Positions 25,270 to 33,210 of a DNA stretch of 39,959 nt are shown one piece after another. Under the pieces are notes generated by a model, which did no database searches, was not told the origin of the DNA, and saw nothing but the letters and a program-made list of their open reading frames with translations. The position numbers were made by a program, and so were the translations under genes. Position 1 is the stretch's first letter, and every line of letters starts with the position of its first letter. Source of the stretch: DATFAS01 sp035254305 (GTDB lineage Bacteria > Bacillota > Bacilli > Aneurinibacillales > RAOX-1); the NCBI GenBank assembly GCA_035254305.1, contig DATFAS010000176.1:1-39959 (forward strand), given 5' to 3'.

Positions 25270-26118
25270 ATGCATACTATGTGGAAAGGTTCAATTAGCT
25301 TTGGTTTGGTAAACATTCCGGTAAAAATGTTTAGTGCAACGGAAGATAAGGATATTCGGTTTCGTCATCTTCATAAGGATTGTGGCACCCCGATCAAATA
25401 TAGTAAGACTTGTCCGCATTGTGAGCGAGAGGTTCAAATGAATGAGATTGTTAAGGGTTATGAGTATGAACCTGGGAGGTTTGTTGTCATAAGTGATGAG
25501 GATATCGACGCTATAACACCCGAAACTAGAAAGACAATAGAAATTCTTGATTTTGTCAGCTTGGACCAGATCGATCCCATTTATTTTGATAAGACTTATT
25601 TCCTGTCACCGAATGAAACAGGGGATAAGGCTTATGTATTGTTAAGAGAGGCCATGCAGAGAACAGGGAAGATAGCCATTGCTAAGATTACGATTCGTTC
25701 GAAAGAAAGCCTAGCGGCAGTCCGGTTATATCAAAATTGTATTGTGATGGAAACGATCTTTTACCCTGATGAGGTGCGCCCGGTTGAGCAGGTTCCTGGA
25801 TTACCTACTCAATTAGCTGTTAGTGAGGCGGAGATGAACATGGCTGTACAATTGATCGAGAATCTTGCAACTGATTTTGACGCTAGCAAGTATAACGATG
25901 ATTACCGCCATAAACTGCTGGATTTGATTCATGCCAAGGTCGAGGGAGAGCAGGTTCAGGAAGCTCCAGAGATTCCGCGTGCAGTCAAGGTTGTTGATCT
26001 AATGGCAGCTCTTCAAGCAAGCCTCGAAGCAACAAAAACAGCCAAAGAACAGGAGCAAGCAATGCAAGGAGAGAAAGAACCAGTAAAGAAACGTCGAAGA
26101 AAAGCTACAATATCTTAA
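25270..26118 (+). CDS. ku: Non-homologous end joining protein Ku
   Basis: Bacterial Ku forms a homodimeric ring on DNA ends and recruits LigD for end joining. The 282-residue protein has the classic start 'MHTMWKGSISFGLVNIPVKM', 'FRHLHKDCGTPI' with cysteines of the zinc-like 'CPHC' site, 'GYEYEPGRFVVISDEDI' and 'DPIYFDKTYFLSP'. The C-terminus is a lysine-rich tail ('KKRRRKATIS'), as in Bacillales Ku where it modulates DNA binding. GGAGGG lies about ten bases before ATG 25270. The next gene is the LigD polymerase domain. In B. subtilis ku (ykoV) is expressed in the forespore; I see no convincing SigG promoter here. Confidence 0.97.
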   Translation: MHTMWKGSISFGLVNIPVKMFSATEDKDIRFRHLHKDCGTPIKYSKTCPHCEREVQMNEIVKGYEYEPGRFVVISDEDIDAITPETRKTIEILDFVSLDQIDPIYFDKTYFLSPNETGDKAYVLLREAMQRTGKIAIAKITIRSKESLAAVRLYQNCIVMETIFYPDEVRPVEQVPGLPTQLAVSEAEMNMAVQLIENLATDFDASKYNDDYRHKLLDLIHAKVEGEQVQEAPEIPRAVKVVDLMAALQASLEATKTAKEQEQAMQGEKEPVKKRRRKATIS

Positions 26119-26192
26119 AATGAATGATTGATCATAAGACTCACGTATTATTCTATAAATATAAGTCGCTTTTTTTAGGTGGTAAAAAATTG

Positions 26193-27098
26193 ATGCGTGA
26201 CGATTTTGAATTGGAGATTGAAGGCAAGGTAGTCCATATTACTAACCCTAAGAAGGCACTTTGGCCTGAATTAGAGATACACAAGTTAGACTATATTCGT
26301 TATTTAATTGAGATGGCTCCTTATATTCTTCCGTACACGACTAATCGACTGTTAACCACCATCCGTTTTCCCAATGGGATTCATGGTAAATCCTTCTATC
26401 AGAAAAATGTGCCAGAACATGCCCCTGAGTGGCTTCAGGTGTATTCGTATCGAGATACCAATTACATTGTTGCTAGTAATCTTCCTACTCTCGTTTGGCT
26501 TGGTAATCAAGCCAGCCTTGAGCTTCATGTGACATTTAATTTAATCAATCAACCATCCCAGCCTACAGAACTAGTTTTTGATTTAGATCCTACTGATGTA
26601 GAAGATTATAGCCTCGTTTTAGAGACATCTTGTAGAATTAAGGAAATCCTAGATTCTCTTGGGTTATATAGCCAACCAAAGACATCGGGTGCCACAGGCA
26701 TACAGATCTATCTGCCTATCGCAACCCGTTATTCCTATGAAGAGACACGGCAATTAAATAAATTTATTGCACAATATATTGAAGGGAAATACCCTCACCT
26801 TGTTACACTCGAACGTCTTGTGAAAAATCGAGGTACTAAGCTTTATTTTGATTATTTGCAGCATTGGGAAGGAAAAACACTTCCAGCCCCTTATTCTGCA
26901 AGGGCAAGAACAGCGGCTAGTGTATCAGCACCTGTAACCTGGGAAGAGGTTTATCAGGGATTTCATCCTACAGATTTTACCCTTCGCAATATGAAGGAAA
27001 GAATAGATAAAATGGGAGATTTGTTTTCAACAATTACAACAGAGAAAAAAGAACAATCTTTAGATGAATTGCTAAATTTTATTAAAATTCATGCTTGA
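26193..27098 (+). CDS. Stand-alone LigD-type polymerase (PolDom/primase) protein
   Basis: A 301-residue archaeo-eukaryotic primase-superfamily enzyme equal to the polymerase domain of LigD, which fills gaps with ribonucleotides during end joining. Motifs: 'NPKKALWPE' near the start, 'FYQKN', the catalytic D130-x-D132 in 'VFDLDP', 'TSGATGIQIYLPI', 'KNRGTKLYFDYLQ' with the third Asp, and 'PYSARARTAASVSAPVTW'. ATG 26193 (or TTG 26190) follows AGGTGG at the right distance; the frame opens at 26124 without a ribosome binding site. In B. subtilis this domain is fused to a ligase in YkoU; no ligase gene is in the window. It follows ku, as a functional partner. Confidence 0.93.
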   Translation: MRDDFELEIEGKVVHITNPKKALWPELEIHKLDYIRYLIEMAPYILPYTTNRLLTTIRFPNGIHGKSFYQKNVPEHAPEWLQVYSYRDTNYIVASNLPTLVWLGNQASLELHVTFNLINQPSQPTELVFDLDPTDVEDYSLVLETSCRIKEILDSLGLYSQPKTSGATGIQIYLPIATRYSYEETRQLNKFIAQYIEGKYPHLVTLERLVKNRGTKLYFDYLQHWEGKTLPAPYSARARTAASVSAPVTWEEVYQGFHPTDFTLRNMKERIDKMGDLFSTITTEKKEQSLDELLNFIKIHA

Positions 27099-27164
27099 TG
27101 CTTGACTTTAAAAGGGATGGTTTGCTTTAATGACGATATCGATTTTGAGTGGAGAGGAAAAAAG

Positions 27165-28463
27165 ATGAAGAAGACTTTATTTACAAATGGATTTGTAGTT
27201 AGTGTGAATGAGAATAATGATGTATTTGCTAAAGGGTCAGTTGGGATCAAGGGAAACCAAATTACCTATGTCGGACCTATGTTAACAGAAACCTCCGGTT
27301 ATGATGAGATAGTAGATGTTAAAGGACATATCATAATGCCTGGTCTTGTCAATACACATGGACATGCTGCTATGTCTTTACTTCGAGGCTATGCGGATGA
27401 TCTTCCACTACAGGAATGGCTAGAAACGAAAATGTGGCCTCTTGAAGGGCAATTTACTGCTGAGCATGTGTTGTGGGGGACTTCTCTCTCTCTGTTGGAG
27501 ATGCTTCGTACTGGTACAACAAGCTTTGTGGATATGTATGACCATATGGATCAAGTTGCTGAGGCTGTGCAGACAAGTGGGATGCGTGCAGCATTAGCAC
27601 GTGGGGTAATAGGCCTTTGCCCTGAGGATGTTCAGAAGCAAAAATTAGAGGAAGCCACATCTTTTGCGAGGAATTGGAATCATCAAGCAGATGGAAGAAT
27701 TACAACGATGATGTCGCCACATGCTCCTTATACTTGCCCGCCTGATTTCATCCGGCGAATTGTAGAGAAGGCCCATGAACTAGATCTACCGATCCATATC
27801 CATATGTCTGAGAGCTTGCGCGAAGTGGAGCAAAACGTTAAGGATTACGGCTTAAGGCCGCCTGCCCATCTTGAACGATTAGGTGTGTTTGAAAGACCAA
27901 CACTCGTGGCCCATGCTGTACATTTAACAGATGAAGAGATTGAATTACTTGCGAAGTATAACGTGAAAGTATCTCATAATCCCATTAGTAACTTAAAGTT
28001 AGCTAGTGGTGTAGCTAGGGTACCAGAGATGCTTGCGGCAGGAATGACTGTGTCACTTGGAACCGATAGCTCGGCAAGTAACAATAATCTTAATTTATTT
28101 GAAGAAGTAAAGATGGTAGCCTTGCTCCATAAAGGGGTAAATTATAACCCGGTTGCTATTCCTGCTGAGCAAGCTCTTCGGCTGGGAACACGATATGGAG
28201 CAGAAGCTATGTTCAATGGGGATCAGACGGGTTCACTTGAGGTTGGGAAAAAAGCAGATATGATCATCGTGAGAACCGATCGTGCACACTTCCATCCCAT
28301 GCATGATCCTGTATCCCATTTGGTTTATGCATCCTCAGGTTATGATGTGCTAGACGTCTATGTCGATGGGAAAAAGCTATTATCAAATGGTGAATTTACA
28401 ACATTGGATGAAGAGAAAATCATCTTTGAAGCGAATCGAATGTTTGATTTACTAAAAAAATAA
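27165..28463 (+). CDS. mtaD: 5-methylthioadenosine/S-adenosylhomocysteine deaminase
   Basis: This 432-residue amidohydrolase deaminates SAH and methylthioadenosine to inosine forms, linking methyl-group recycling to purine salvage. It shows the metal motif 'NTHGHAAMSLLRGYADDLPL' (H65, H67), 'SPHAPYTCPP', 'IHIHMSES', 'LVAHAVHLTDEE' and 'LGTDSSASNNNLNLFEE', with all zinc ligands. ATG 27165 is used because GAGAGG lies just upstream and it gives the family's usual length; the frame is open for 21 further codons. A related guanine or atrazine-type deaminase is possible, but the motif pattern favours MtaD. A strong terminator follows. I see no SAH or SAM riboswitch upstream. Confidence 0.88.
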   Translation: MKKTLFTNGFVVSVNENNDVFAKGSVGIKGNQITYVGPMLTETSGYDEIVDVKGHIIMPGLVNTHGHAAMSLLRGYADDLPLQEWLETKMWPLEGQFTAEHVLWGTSLSLLEMLRTGTTSFVDMYDHMDQVAEAVQTSGMRAALARGVIGLCPEDVQKQKLEEATSFARNWNHQADGRITTMMSPHAPYTCPPDFIRRIVEKAHELDLPIHIHMSESLREVEQNVKDYGLRPPAHLERLGVFERPTLVAHAVHLTDEEIELLAKYNVKVSHNPISNLKLASGVARVPEMLAAGMTVSLGTDSSASNNNLNLFEEVKMVALLHKGVNYNPVAIPAEQALRLGTRYGAEAMFNGDQTGSLEVGKKADMIIVRTDRAHFHPMHDPVSHLVYASSGYDVLDVYVDGKKLLSNGEFTTLDEEKIIFEANRMFDLLKK

Positions 28464-28491
28464 GCAATCAATCTTTAAGGTTAGTACGAGT

Positions 28492-28516
28492 AAAAAGTCC
28501 CTTTCGGGACTTTTTT
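28492..28516 (+). terminator. Terminator after mtaD
   Basis: AAAAAGTCCC (28492-28501), a TTTC loop, then GGGACTTTTTT (28506-28516): a compact stem of ten pairs that is also symmetrical enough to work for the convergent reverse-strand gene. Confidence 0.92.
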
Positions 28517-28579
28517 CCATGGAGTATAGGTAGGATGTTTTTAGTCAAACTAATGATGGTTAAAAAGTGTCAGCCACTT

Positions 28580-28759
28580 CTAGTCCATTTTAATCCAAGC
28601 GGCAAAATCAGGTTGTCGAAATGTTGGTGCTGCGTCTTCCTGTAATCGAAAACCAGAGGATAAGGATAGCCATGACATGTGATGGTCATTCATTAGCCTT
28701 TCAATTATTTCCGGAGGCATATCATGGAATGGGGTTTCGTTTATTTCATTTAGGGCCAC
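28580..28759 (-). CDS. Unrecognised 59-residue protein, divergent from ypmB
   Basis: Reverse-strand GTG at 28759 is preceded five bases upstream by an excellent GGGAGGTG (28772-28765), and a TATAAT -10 box (28795-28790) lies about 30 bases before the start; no clear -35. The protein is acidic-polar with a Trp-rich end: 'MPPEIIERLMNDHHMSWLSL', then 'APTFRQPDFAAWIKMD'. The frame is open further upstream without a ribosome binding site. It has no membrane segment or cysteine. It converges on the mtaD terminator. It is not the B. subtilis ypmA product as I remember it. I judge the gene real on translation signals; function unknown. Confidence 0.65.
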   Translation of the reverse strand: MALNEINETPFHDMPPEIIERLMNDHHMSWLSLSSGFRLQEDAAPTFRQPDFAAWIKMD

Positions 28760-28871
28760 GCATTCACCTCCCTCTTGCGCGGTAACTATATTATAACCTG
28801 CAATAGTGGGAGCATGAGTAGCAGTATTTGCCCAAACACGTAACATCTTCTTGATCTGGGGAGAGGGTTCT

Positions 28872-29354
28872 ATGAGAAAAATATTCATTCTTACATTATT
28901 AATATTAGCTGCAGTATGTTGGGAAGGGAGCCAAATGGCTTACTCTCTCTATTCACAAAAGCAACAATTACAAACTGAGGGGATGACACTTGCTAGACAA
29001 TTTACGGCCATTACTTCTGTTGACCAAGTGAATATGTACAACGGGAAAGAAAGCTTCCTTGTAGTGGAAGGGAAGACTGATCAGAATATACCGATTATTG
29101 CATGGTTTAAAGACCAGCAGCTTGTTCGTTACGAGTATAGGAATAGTTTAAAAAGTGAAGAAGGGTTAGAGGAAAATATCAAACAGAAAATAGCTGTTGC
29201 AGGAAAAATCGAGGCGATTCCAGGAATGGAGGATAAAACACCATTATGGGAAATTCGGTTTACTGATCAAGAAGGAAAGCTTAACTATTATTATTATAAT
29301 ATGAAAAGCGGGGATTTTATTCGTTCCTATCGTTTGCAAAAAATGGAGGGCTAG
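28872..29354 (+). CDS. ypmB: YpmB, PepSY-like membrane-anchored protein
   Basis: A 160-residue protein with an N-terminal membrane anchor (about residues 3-22) and an extracytoplasmic part of two PepSY-like repeats: 'DQVNMYNGKESFLVVEGK' and 'PLWEIRFTDQEGKLNYYYYN', where an alpha-beta unit ends in 'F(Y)...G'. Length and pattern match B. subtilis YpmB (161). ATG 28872 has GGGGAGAGG close upstream. It sits before aspB-asnS-dnaD, as in B. subtilis, although two extra genes intervene. PepSY domains are suspected protease inhibitors or ligand-binding modules; in this case an FtsH-like protease gene lies nearby, but a link is only a guess. Confidence 0.88.
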   Translation: MRKIFILTLLILAAVCWEGSQMAYSLYSQKQQLQTEGMTLARQFTAITSVDQVNMYNGKESFLVVEGKTDQNIPIIAWFKDQQLVRYEYRNSLKSEEGLEENIKQKIAVAGKIEAIPGMEDKTPLWEIRFTDQEGKLNYYYYNMKSGDFIRSYRLQKMEG

Positions 29355-29390
29355 AGGAAAAACCTTCTTGCTCCTATTGTATATACTCTG

Positions 29391-29399
29391 TGATATACT
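29391..29399 (+). promoter_or_regulatory. Candidate extended -10 promoter for the FtsH-like pair
   Basis: TGATATACT (29391-29399) fits TGnTATAAT with one mismatch and lies about 60 bases before the next gene. No good -35 is seen, and the upstream gene ends only 37 bases before it. Confidence 0.4.
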
Positions 29400-29460
29400 C
29401 TTTCATGTAGCTTTCATAAAGATTGGTTATCTAGAAGCTGCATAGAAAGGGGGCAAGTGC

Positions 29461-29985
29461 ATGAAAATTAAAGCGATGCCCATTATGTTTTCATTAGTTT
29501 CTTCGTTAATCATTTTGTTCGGTGGTTGGTACACGTATCAGCAATTCTATGTGCAAAAGCCTGTTGAGGATTTTATTGCAAGTAAGCAAAATGTTGTGCT
29601 CAAACATCTAGAGATAAATAATAATCAAGTTGAAATTGATGTTGATTTTAAAGATCCTACAACCTACGCCAATGATTATAAGGATATATACGATTTTATA
29701 CACGAAAGAAATTTAGGTAAAACCGTAACGATTCATCTTCCTAACCAAGGGGATGGTCTCAAAAAGTTATGGGATCAACAATATTTTGGTTTAGCACAGG
29801 CTTTAGAGTTGAAGGAGTACGGACAGATTCCGAAGATTGTGGAAGACATGAAGAAGAACGGTAAATTAGATCAATCTGTTGCAAGAATGGATGATCAGAA
29901 TATTTATCTATATATGCAGGAAGGTAAGGACCGCCTGTATGCTGTTCTTCCCGTGAAGGAAGAGGTGAAGAAAAACAATGAGTAA
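29461..29985 (+). CDS. Membrane-anchored extracytoplasmic protein paired with FtsH-like protease
   Basis: A 174-residue protein I do not recognise. One N-terminal membrane helix (about 7-28, 'MFSLVSSLIILFGGWYTY') is followed by a roughly 145-residue domain that should lie outside the membrane, with alternating strands and helices ('VVLKHLEINNNQVEIDVDF', 'GKTVTIHLPNQ', 'ARMDDQNIYLYMQEG', 'RLYAVLPV'). There is no lipobox cysteine. GAAAGGGGGC precedes ATG 29461. Its 3' end overlaps the start of the FtsH-like gene by eight bases, so the two are made together. Since that protease lacks the external domain usual in FtsH, this protein may supply it or act as its adaptor (inference). Confidence 0.7.
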   Translation: MKIKAMPIMFSLVSSLIILFGGWYTYQQFYVQKPVEDFIASKQNVVLKHLEINNNQVEIDVDFKDPTTYANDYKDIYDFIHERNLGKTVTIHLPNQGDGLKKLWDQQYFGLAQALELKEYGQIPKIVEDMKKNGKLDQSVARMDDQNIYLYMQEGKDRLYAVLPVKEEVKKNNE

Positions 29986-31474
29986 AGAAATTGTTTTCGG
30001 AGTCATTCCTGCTATTTTAATTTTTCTGTTGTTCCTAGGGGTGAATATTGCTCCTTTCATCATCGGAGGTGTATTGGTTGGCGCCTTCATCTTCTTTATG
30101 ATGCGTGGTACAGGTTCTATTGGAATTGGACAAGGTAATAAGAAGGCGAAAAATGCAGTTCCCAAGACGAACATTCGTTTCGAGGAAATTGGTGGACAGC
30201 AGAGAGCTAAATATGAGCTTAAAGAAACGCTTGACTTTCTTATTCATAAGGAGAGTGCGAAGGAATATGGGATTCGCCCATTGAAGGGAATTCTATTGAC
30301 AGGCCCTCCGGGAACGGGAAAGACATTGATGGCGAAGGCGGCAGCTAATTATACGAACTCTGCATTTGTAGCTGCATCTGGTTCTGAATTTGTAGAAATG
30401 TATGTGGGTGTTGGTGCACAGCGTATCCGCGATTTATTTAAAGATGTGAAAGCAAAAGCAGAGAAAAATAATCAAGATAGTGGAATAATCTTTATCGACG
30501 AGATTGATGTTTTAGGCGGTAAAAGAGAAGGAAATCATCACCGCGAGTATGACCAGACATTGAATCAGTTATTAACGGAAATGGATGGGATGAGTACATC
30601 TGAGTCACCGAGAATTTTAATCATGGCTGCAACGAACCGTGCGGATATGCTAGATGAGGCACTTCTTCGCCCTGGGAGATTTGATCGTAAAATTTCAGTG
30701 GACTTACCAGATAAAAAGGCTCGCCTACAGATTTTACAGATTCATGCTAAAAATAAACCCATGGAAGATCGTGTTGATCTAGAGCAGATCGCAGCAGAAA
30801 CTTATGGTTTTTCCGGTGCTCAGCTTGAGAGTGTAACGAATGAGGCTGCTATTTATGCCTTTCGTGAACAGGCTAAACAAATTACAAGCAAACATTTCTC
30901 ACTTGCTGTCGATAAGGTGATGATGGGTGAGAAAACAGATCGTGAAACCAATGCACAGGAACGTGAAAGAGTAGCAATTCATGAATTGGGACATGCCATT
31001 GTTTCTGAAACAGTGACCCCTCAATCTGTTTCTCAAGTAACAGTAAGTCCACGTGGTCAAGCATTAGGGTATGTGAGACAAAATCCACAAGAAGATCGTT
31101 ATCTCTACACACATGAGTATCTTGAAAAGCAAATTATGATTTGCCTAGGAGGTGCGGTGGCAGAAGAGATTAAGTATGGTCATCGTAGTACCGGGTCAAA
31201 AGGAGATTTTGATCAAGCATTAAAACTTGTATACACGATGCTAGATAGTGGACTATCTGATCTTGGTATTGTCAAGTTGGATATGGTAAATAAAGATGAA
31301 GTGAATAAAGAATCTTCGAAAATTCTCGATCGATTGCTTGAGAAGACTAGAGAAATTCTTCGCAATAAACAGTCTCTCATGGAAGAAGGAGCAGCGATCC
31401 TTGTGAAAGAGGAAGTGCTTAGCGGTGATTTCTTCCGTGGGTTTGTAGAAGAAAAACAAAAAGAAGTTTGTTAA
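29978..31474 (+). CDS. Short FtsH-like AAA+ zinc metalloprotease without extracytoplasmic domain
   Basis: A 498-residue membrane protease related to FtsH. Two adjacent hydrophobic helices (about 6-20 and 26-42) with only a five-residue turn replace FtsH's usual external domain. The AAA module has Walker A 'GPPGTGKT' (109-116), pore segment 'FVEMYVGVG', Walker B 'IFIDEID' (171-177) and arginine fingers in 'RPGRFDR' (231-237). The protease has H335-E-L-G-H339 and the third zinc ligand D410 in 'GSKGDFDQA'. FtsH normally reads HEAGH, so Leu is a variant; B. subtilis FtsH is about 637 residues, making this a shortened paralogue. It overlaps the upstream gene by eight bases and ends in a strong terminator. 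Confidence 0.88.
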   Translation: MSKEIVFGVIPAILIFLLFLGVNIAPFIIGGVLVGAFIFFMMRGTGSIGIGQGNKKAKNAVPKTNIRFEEIGGQQRAKYELKETLDFLIHKESAKEYGIRPLKGILLTGPPGTGKTLMAKAAANYTNSAFVAASGSEFVEMYVGVGAQRIRDLFKDVKAKAEKNNQDSGIIFIDEIDVLGGKREGNHHREYDQTLNQLLTEMDGMSTSESPRILIMAATNRADMLDEALLRPGRFDRKISVDLPDKKARLQILQIHAKNKPMEDRVDLEQIAAETYGFSGAQLESVTNEAAIYAFREQAKQITSKHFSLAVDKVMMGEKTDRETNAQERERVAIHELGHAIVSETVTPQSVSQVTVSPRGQALGYVRQNPQEDRYLYTHEYLEKQIMICLGGAVAEEIKYGHRSTGSKGDFDQALKLVYTMLDSGLSDLGIVKLDMVNKDEVNKESSKILDRLLEKTREILRNKQSLMEEGAAILVKEEVLSGDFFRGFVEEKQKEVC

Positions 31475-31479
31475 TAACA

Positions 31480-31528
31480 ATTATTTTCTCTTTTCTTATG
31501 GTGAAAAGGGAAAATAATTTTTTTTTTT
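31480..31528 (+). terminator. Terminator after the FtsH-like gene
   Basis: ATTATTTTC with GAAAATAAT, and inside it TCTTTTC with GAAAAG, form a long stem followed by at least ten T. Confidence 0.88.
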
Positions 31529-31551
31529 GCCTGTGCCGTAATAATTAATCT

Positions 31552-31580
31552 TTGTTTGGTGCGGGAGTTTTTTATATAAT
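31552..31580 (+). promoter_or_regulatory. Candidate aspB promoter
   Basis: TTGTTT (31552-31557), 17 bases, TATAAT (31575-31580), just after the preceding terminator and about 90 bases before aspB. Confidence 0.65.
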
Positions 31581-31667
31581 TAACGAAGTGGTTGAATTTA
31601 TTTTTTCTTCAAGTAGAATAGGTATGAAATATATAGTTATAATCGGCTCTTAGGAGGTTTTTTATTT

Positions 31668-32846
31668 ATGAAGCTGTCACAACGTGTTAAACAATTATCA
31701 CCTTCTTCTACGCTTGCGATTACCGCAAAAGCAAACGAATTGAAGAAACAAGGAGTTGACGTGGTTGGATTAGGAGCAGGTGAACCTGACTTTAATACTC
31801 CTCAACATATCATTGATGCAGCGGTTACGGCTATGCAGGAAGGTAAAACCAAATATACGCCTGCAGCAGGAATTCCAGAGCTTAGAGAAGCCATCTGCAA
31901 AAAATTAAAAGACGATAATGGTCTTGATTATCAAACAGCACAGATTATGGTTGGGAATGGTGCTAAGCATGTGCTCTACAATATTTTTCAAGCAATCCTT
32001 GAACCTGGGGATGAGGTTATTATTCCTATTCCTTACTGGGTTTCCTACCCAGAACAAGTATTACTTGCAGGTGGGGTTCCTGTCTTCGTAGAAGGGACAG
32101 AAGATAACGAGTTTAAGATCAAGCCTGAGCACCTAGAAGCAGCAATCACGGATAAAACACAAGCTTTGGTCATTAACTCACCAAGTAACCCTACGGGTAG
32201 TGTTTATTCGAGAGATGAGCTTAAGGCTATTGCCGATATTTGCATTAAGCATGATCTTCTTATGATTTCTGATGAAATTTATGAGAAATTAATTTATGAT
32301 GGTGCTCAGCATGTGAGTATAGCAAGCTTAAGCCAGGAAGCTTACAATCATACCATCGTAGTTAATGGGATGTCTAAACCGTATTCCATGACAGGTTGGA
32401 GAATTGGTTATGCAGCAGGAAATAAAGAACTCATCGCCGCGATGACTAATTTGTCTAGTCATTCTACCTCCAACCCGACAACATTTGCACAGTATGGAGC
32501 TTTGGAAGCTCTTCGTGGAACGCAGGAACCACTTGAAATGATGAGACAAGAATTTGAAAAACGTAGAAATGTTGTTGTAGAGAAACTCAATGCTATTGAA
32601 GGCATTCACTGTGTGAAGCCAAAAGGTGCTTTCTATATCTTCGCTAATGCATCGGAAGCCGTGAAAAAGGGTGGATTTGCTAACGTAGATGAATGGGCTA
32701 AGGCTTTACTTGAGCAAGAATTTGTCGCACTTGTTCCTGGAAGTGGTTTTGGGGCGCCAAATCATATTCGAATTTCTTATGCTACCTCGTTAGAGCAATT
32801 AGAAAAAGGTATTGATCGAATTAAGCGCTTTGTAGAAAAGAAATAA
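31668..32846 (+). CDS. aspB: Aspartate aminotransferase
   Basis: AspB interconverts aspartate and 2-oxoglutarate with oxaloacetate and glutamate. It is a class I PLP aminotransferase of 392 residues (B. subtilis 393) with 'LGAGEPDFNTP', 'KYTPAAGIPELREAI', 'INSPSNPTGSVYS', the cofactor lysine in 'NGMSKPYSMTGWRIGY' and the carboxylate-binding Arg in 'NHIRISYA'. TTAGGAGG precedes ATG 31668. The order aspB-asnS-dnaD is conserved in Bacillales, here with a small extra gene after aspB. Confidence 0.96.
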   Translation: MKLSQRVKQLSPSSTLAITAKANELKKQGVDVVGLGAGEPDFNTPQHIIDAAVTAMQEGKTKYTPAAGIPELREAICKKLKDDNGLDYQTAQIMVGNGAKHVLYNIFQAILEPGDEVIIPIPYWVSYPEQVLLAGGVPVFVEGTEDNEFKIKPEHLEAAITDKTQALVINSPSNPTGSVYSRDELKAIADICIKHDLLMISDEIYEKLIYDGAQHVSIASLSQEAYNHTIVVNGMSKPYSMTGWRIGYAAGNKELIAAMTNLSSHSTSNPTTFAQYGALEALRGTQEPLEMMRQEFEKRRNVVVEKLNAIEGIHCVKPKGAFYIFANASEAVKKGGFANVDEWAKALLEQEFVALVPGSGFGAPNHIRISYATSLEQLEKGIDRIKRFVEKK

Positions 32847-32901
32847 TATAAGTATGAAGCGGTACCCTCTAAGACAAAATAAAACAAAAGGAGGGGGCCC
32901 A

Positions 32902-33042
32902 ATGAAAAAACCTAAGCAGAGGAATCACTCTAATACTAATTTTCGAAATGAAAATACTACAGGGCAGCCCCAAGCAGCCGTTGAAGGTCAGAGGGGTTAT
33001 GGAGATAAGAAGCTAGATGGTCCTAATCGTCCTTCTACTTAA
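32902..33042 (+). CDS. 46-residue basic, Asn/Gln/Gly-rich small protein
   Basis: ATG 32902 is preceded by a very strong AAGGAGGGGG, and the gene is closed by a terminator 16 bases after its stop. The protein is polar, without hydrophobic segments or cysteine, starts 'MKKPKQRNHSNTNFRNEN' and ends 'GDKKLDGPNRPST'. The composition (Lys, Asn, Gln, Gly, Pro) and 'GQP...LDG' fragments recall minor small acid-soluble or coat spore proteins such as SspP, but I cannot make a firm match. It was likely first taken into the aspB transcript, starting 56 bases after that stop. Confidence 0.65.
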   Translation: MKKPKQRNHSNTNFRNENTTGQPQAAVEGQRGYGDKKLDGPNRPST

Positions 33043-33057
33043 TTTTATTTTATAAAT

Positions 33058-33083
33058 GCGCGGATAGCCTTCCCGCGCTTTTT
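33058..33083 (+). terminator. Terminator after the 46-residue gene
   Basis: GCGCGG (33058-33063) pairs with CCGCGC (33073-33078), followed by five T. Confidence 0.9.
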
Positions 33084-33125
33084 CTATTTTAAAACGCATT
33101 AGTTTCGTTTTAATTCGTGCTCTTA

Positions 33126-33155
33126 TTGATTTTTGTTCGTATGGAATTGTATAAT
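33126..33155 (+). promoter_or_regulatory. Candidate asnS promoter
   Basis: TTGATT (33126-33131), 18 bases, TATAAT (33150-33155). The leader to the start codon is only about 50 bases, too short for a T-box. Confidence 0.6.
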
Positions 33156-33210
33156 TCAATTGGCAAAGGTAGATGATTACATTATTTTACATATCGGAGG
33201 GATTACCAGA

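Noticed and set aside
25272..25279. GCATACTA resembling a SigG -10 box at the ku start
   Set aside because: It lies inside the first codons of ku and encodes the conserved 'HTM'; no matching -35 is found at the right distance.
26124..26192. 23-codon N-terminal extension of the LigD-type polymerase
   Set aside because: The ATG at 26124 has no ribosome binding site, while AGGTGG lies just before TTG 26190/ATG 26193, where the conserved domain begins.
27099..27164. SAH or SAM riboswitch upstream of mtaD
   Set aside because: Only 66 bases separate the genes and no structured element is visible.
33084..33210. T-box leader upstream of asnS
   Set aside because: The space from promoter to start is about 55 bases, and no T-box sequence or antiterminator pair is present.
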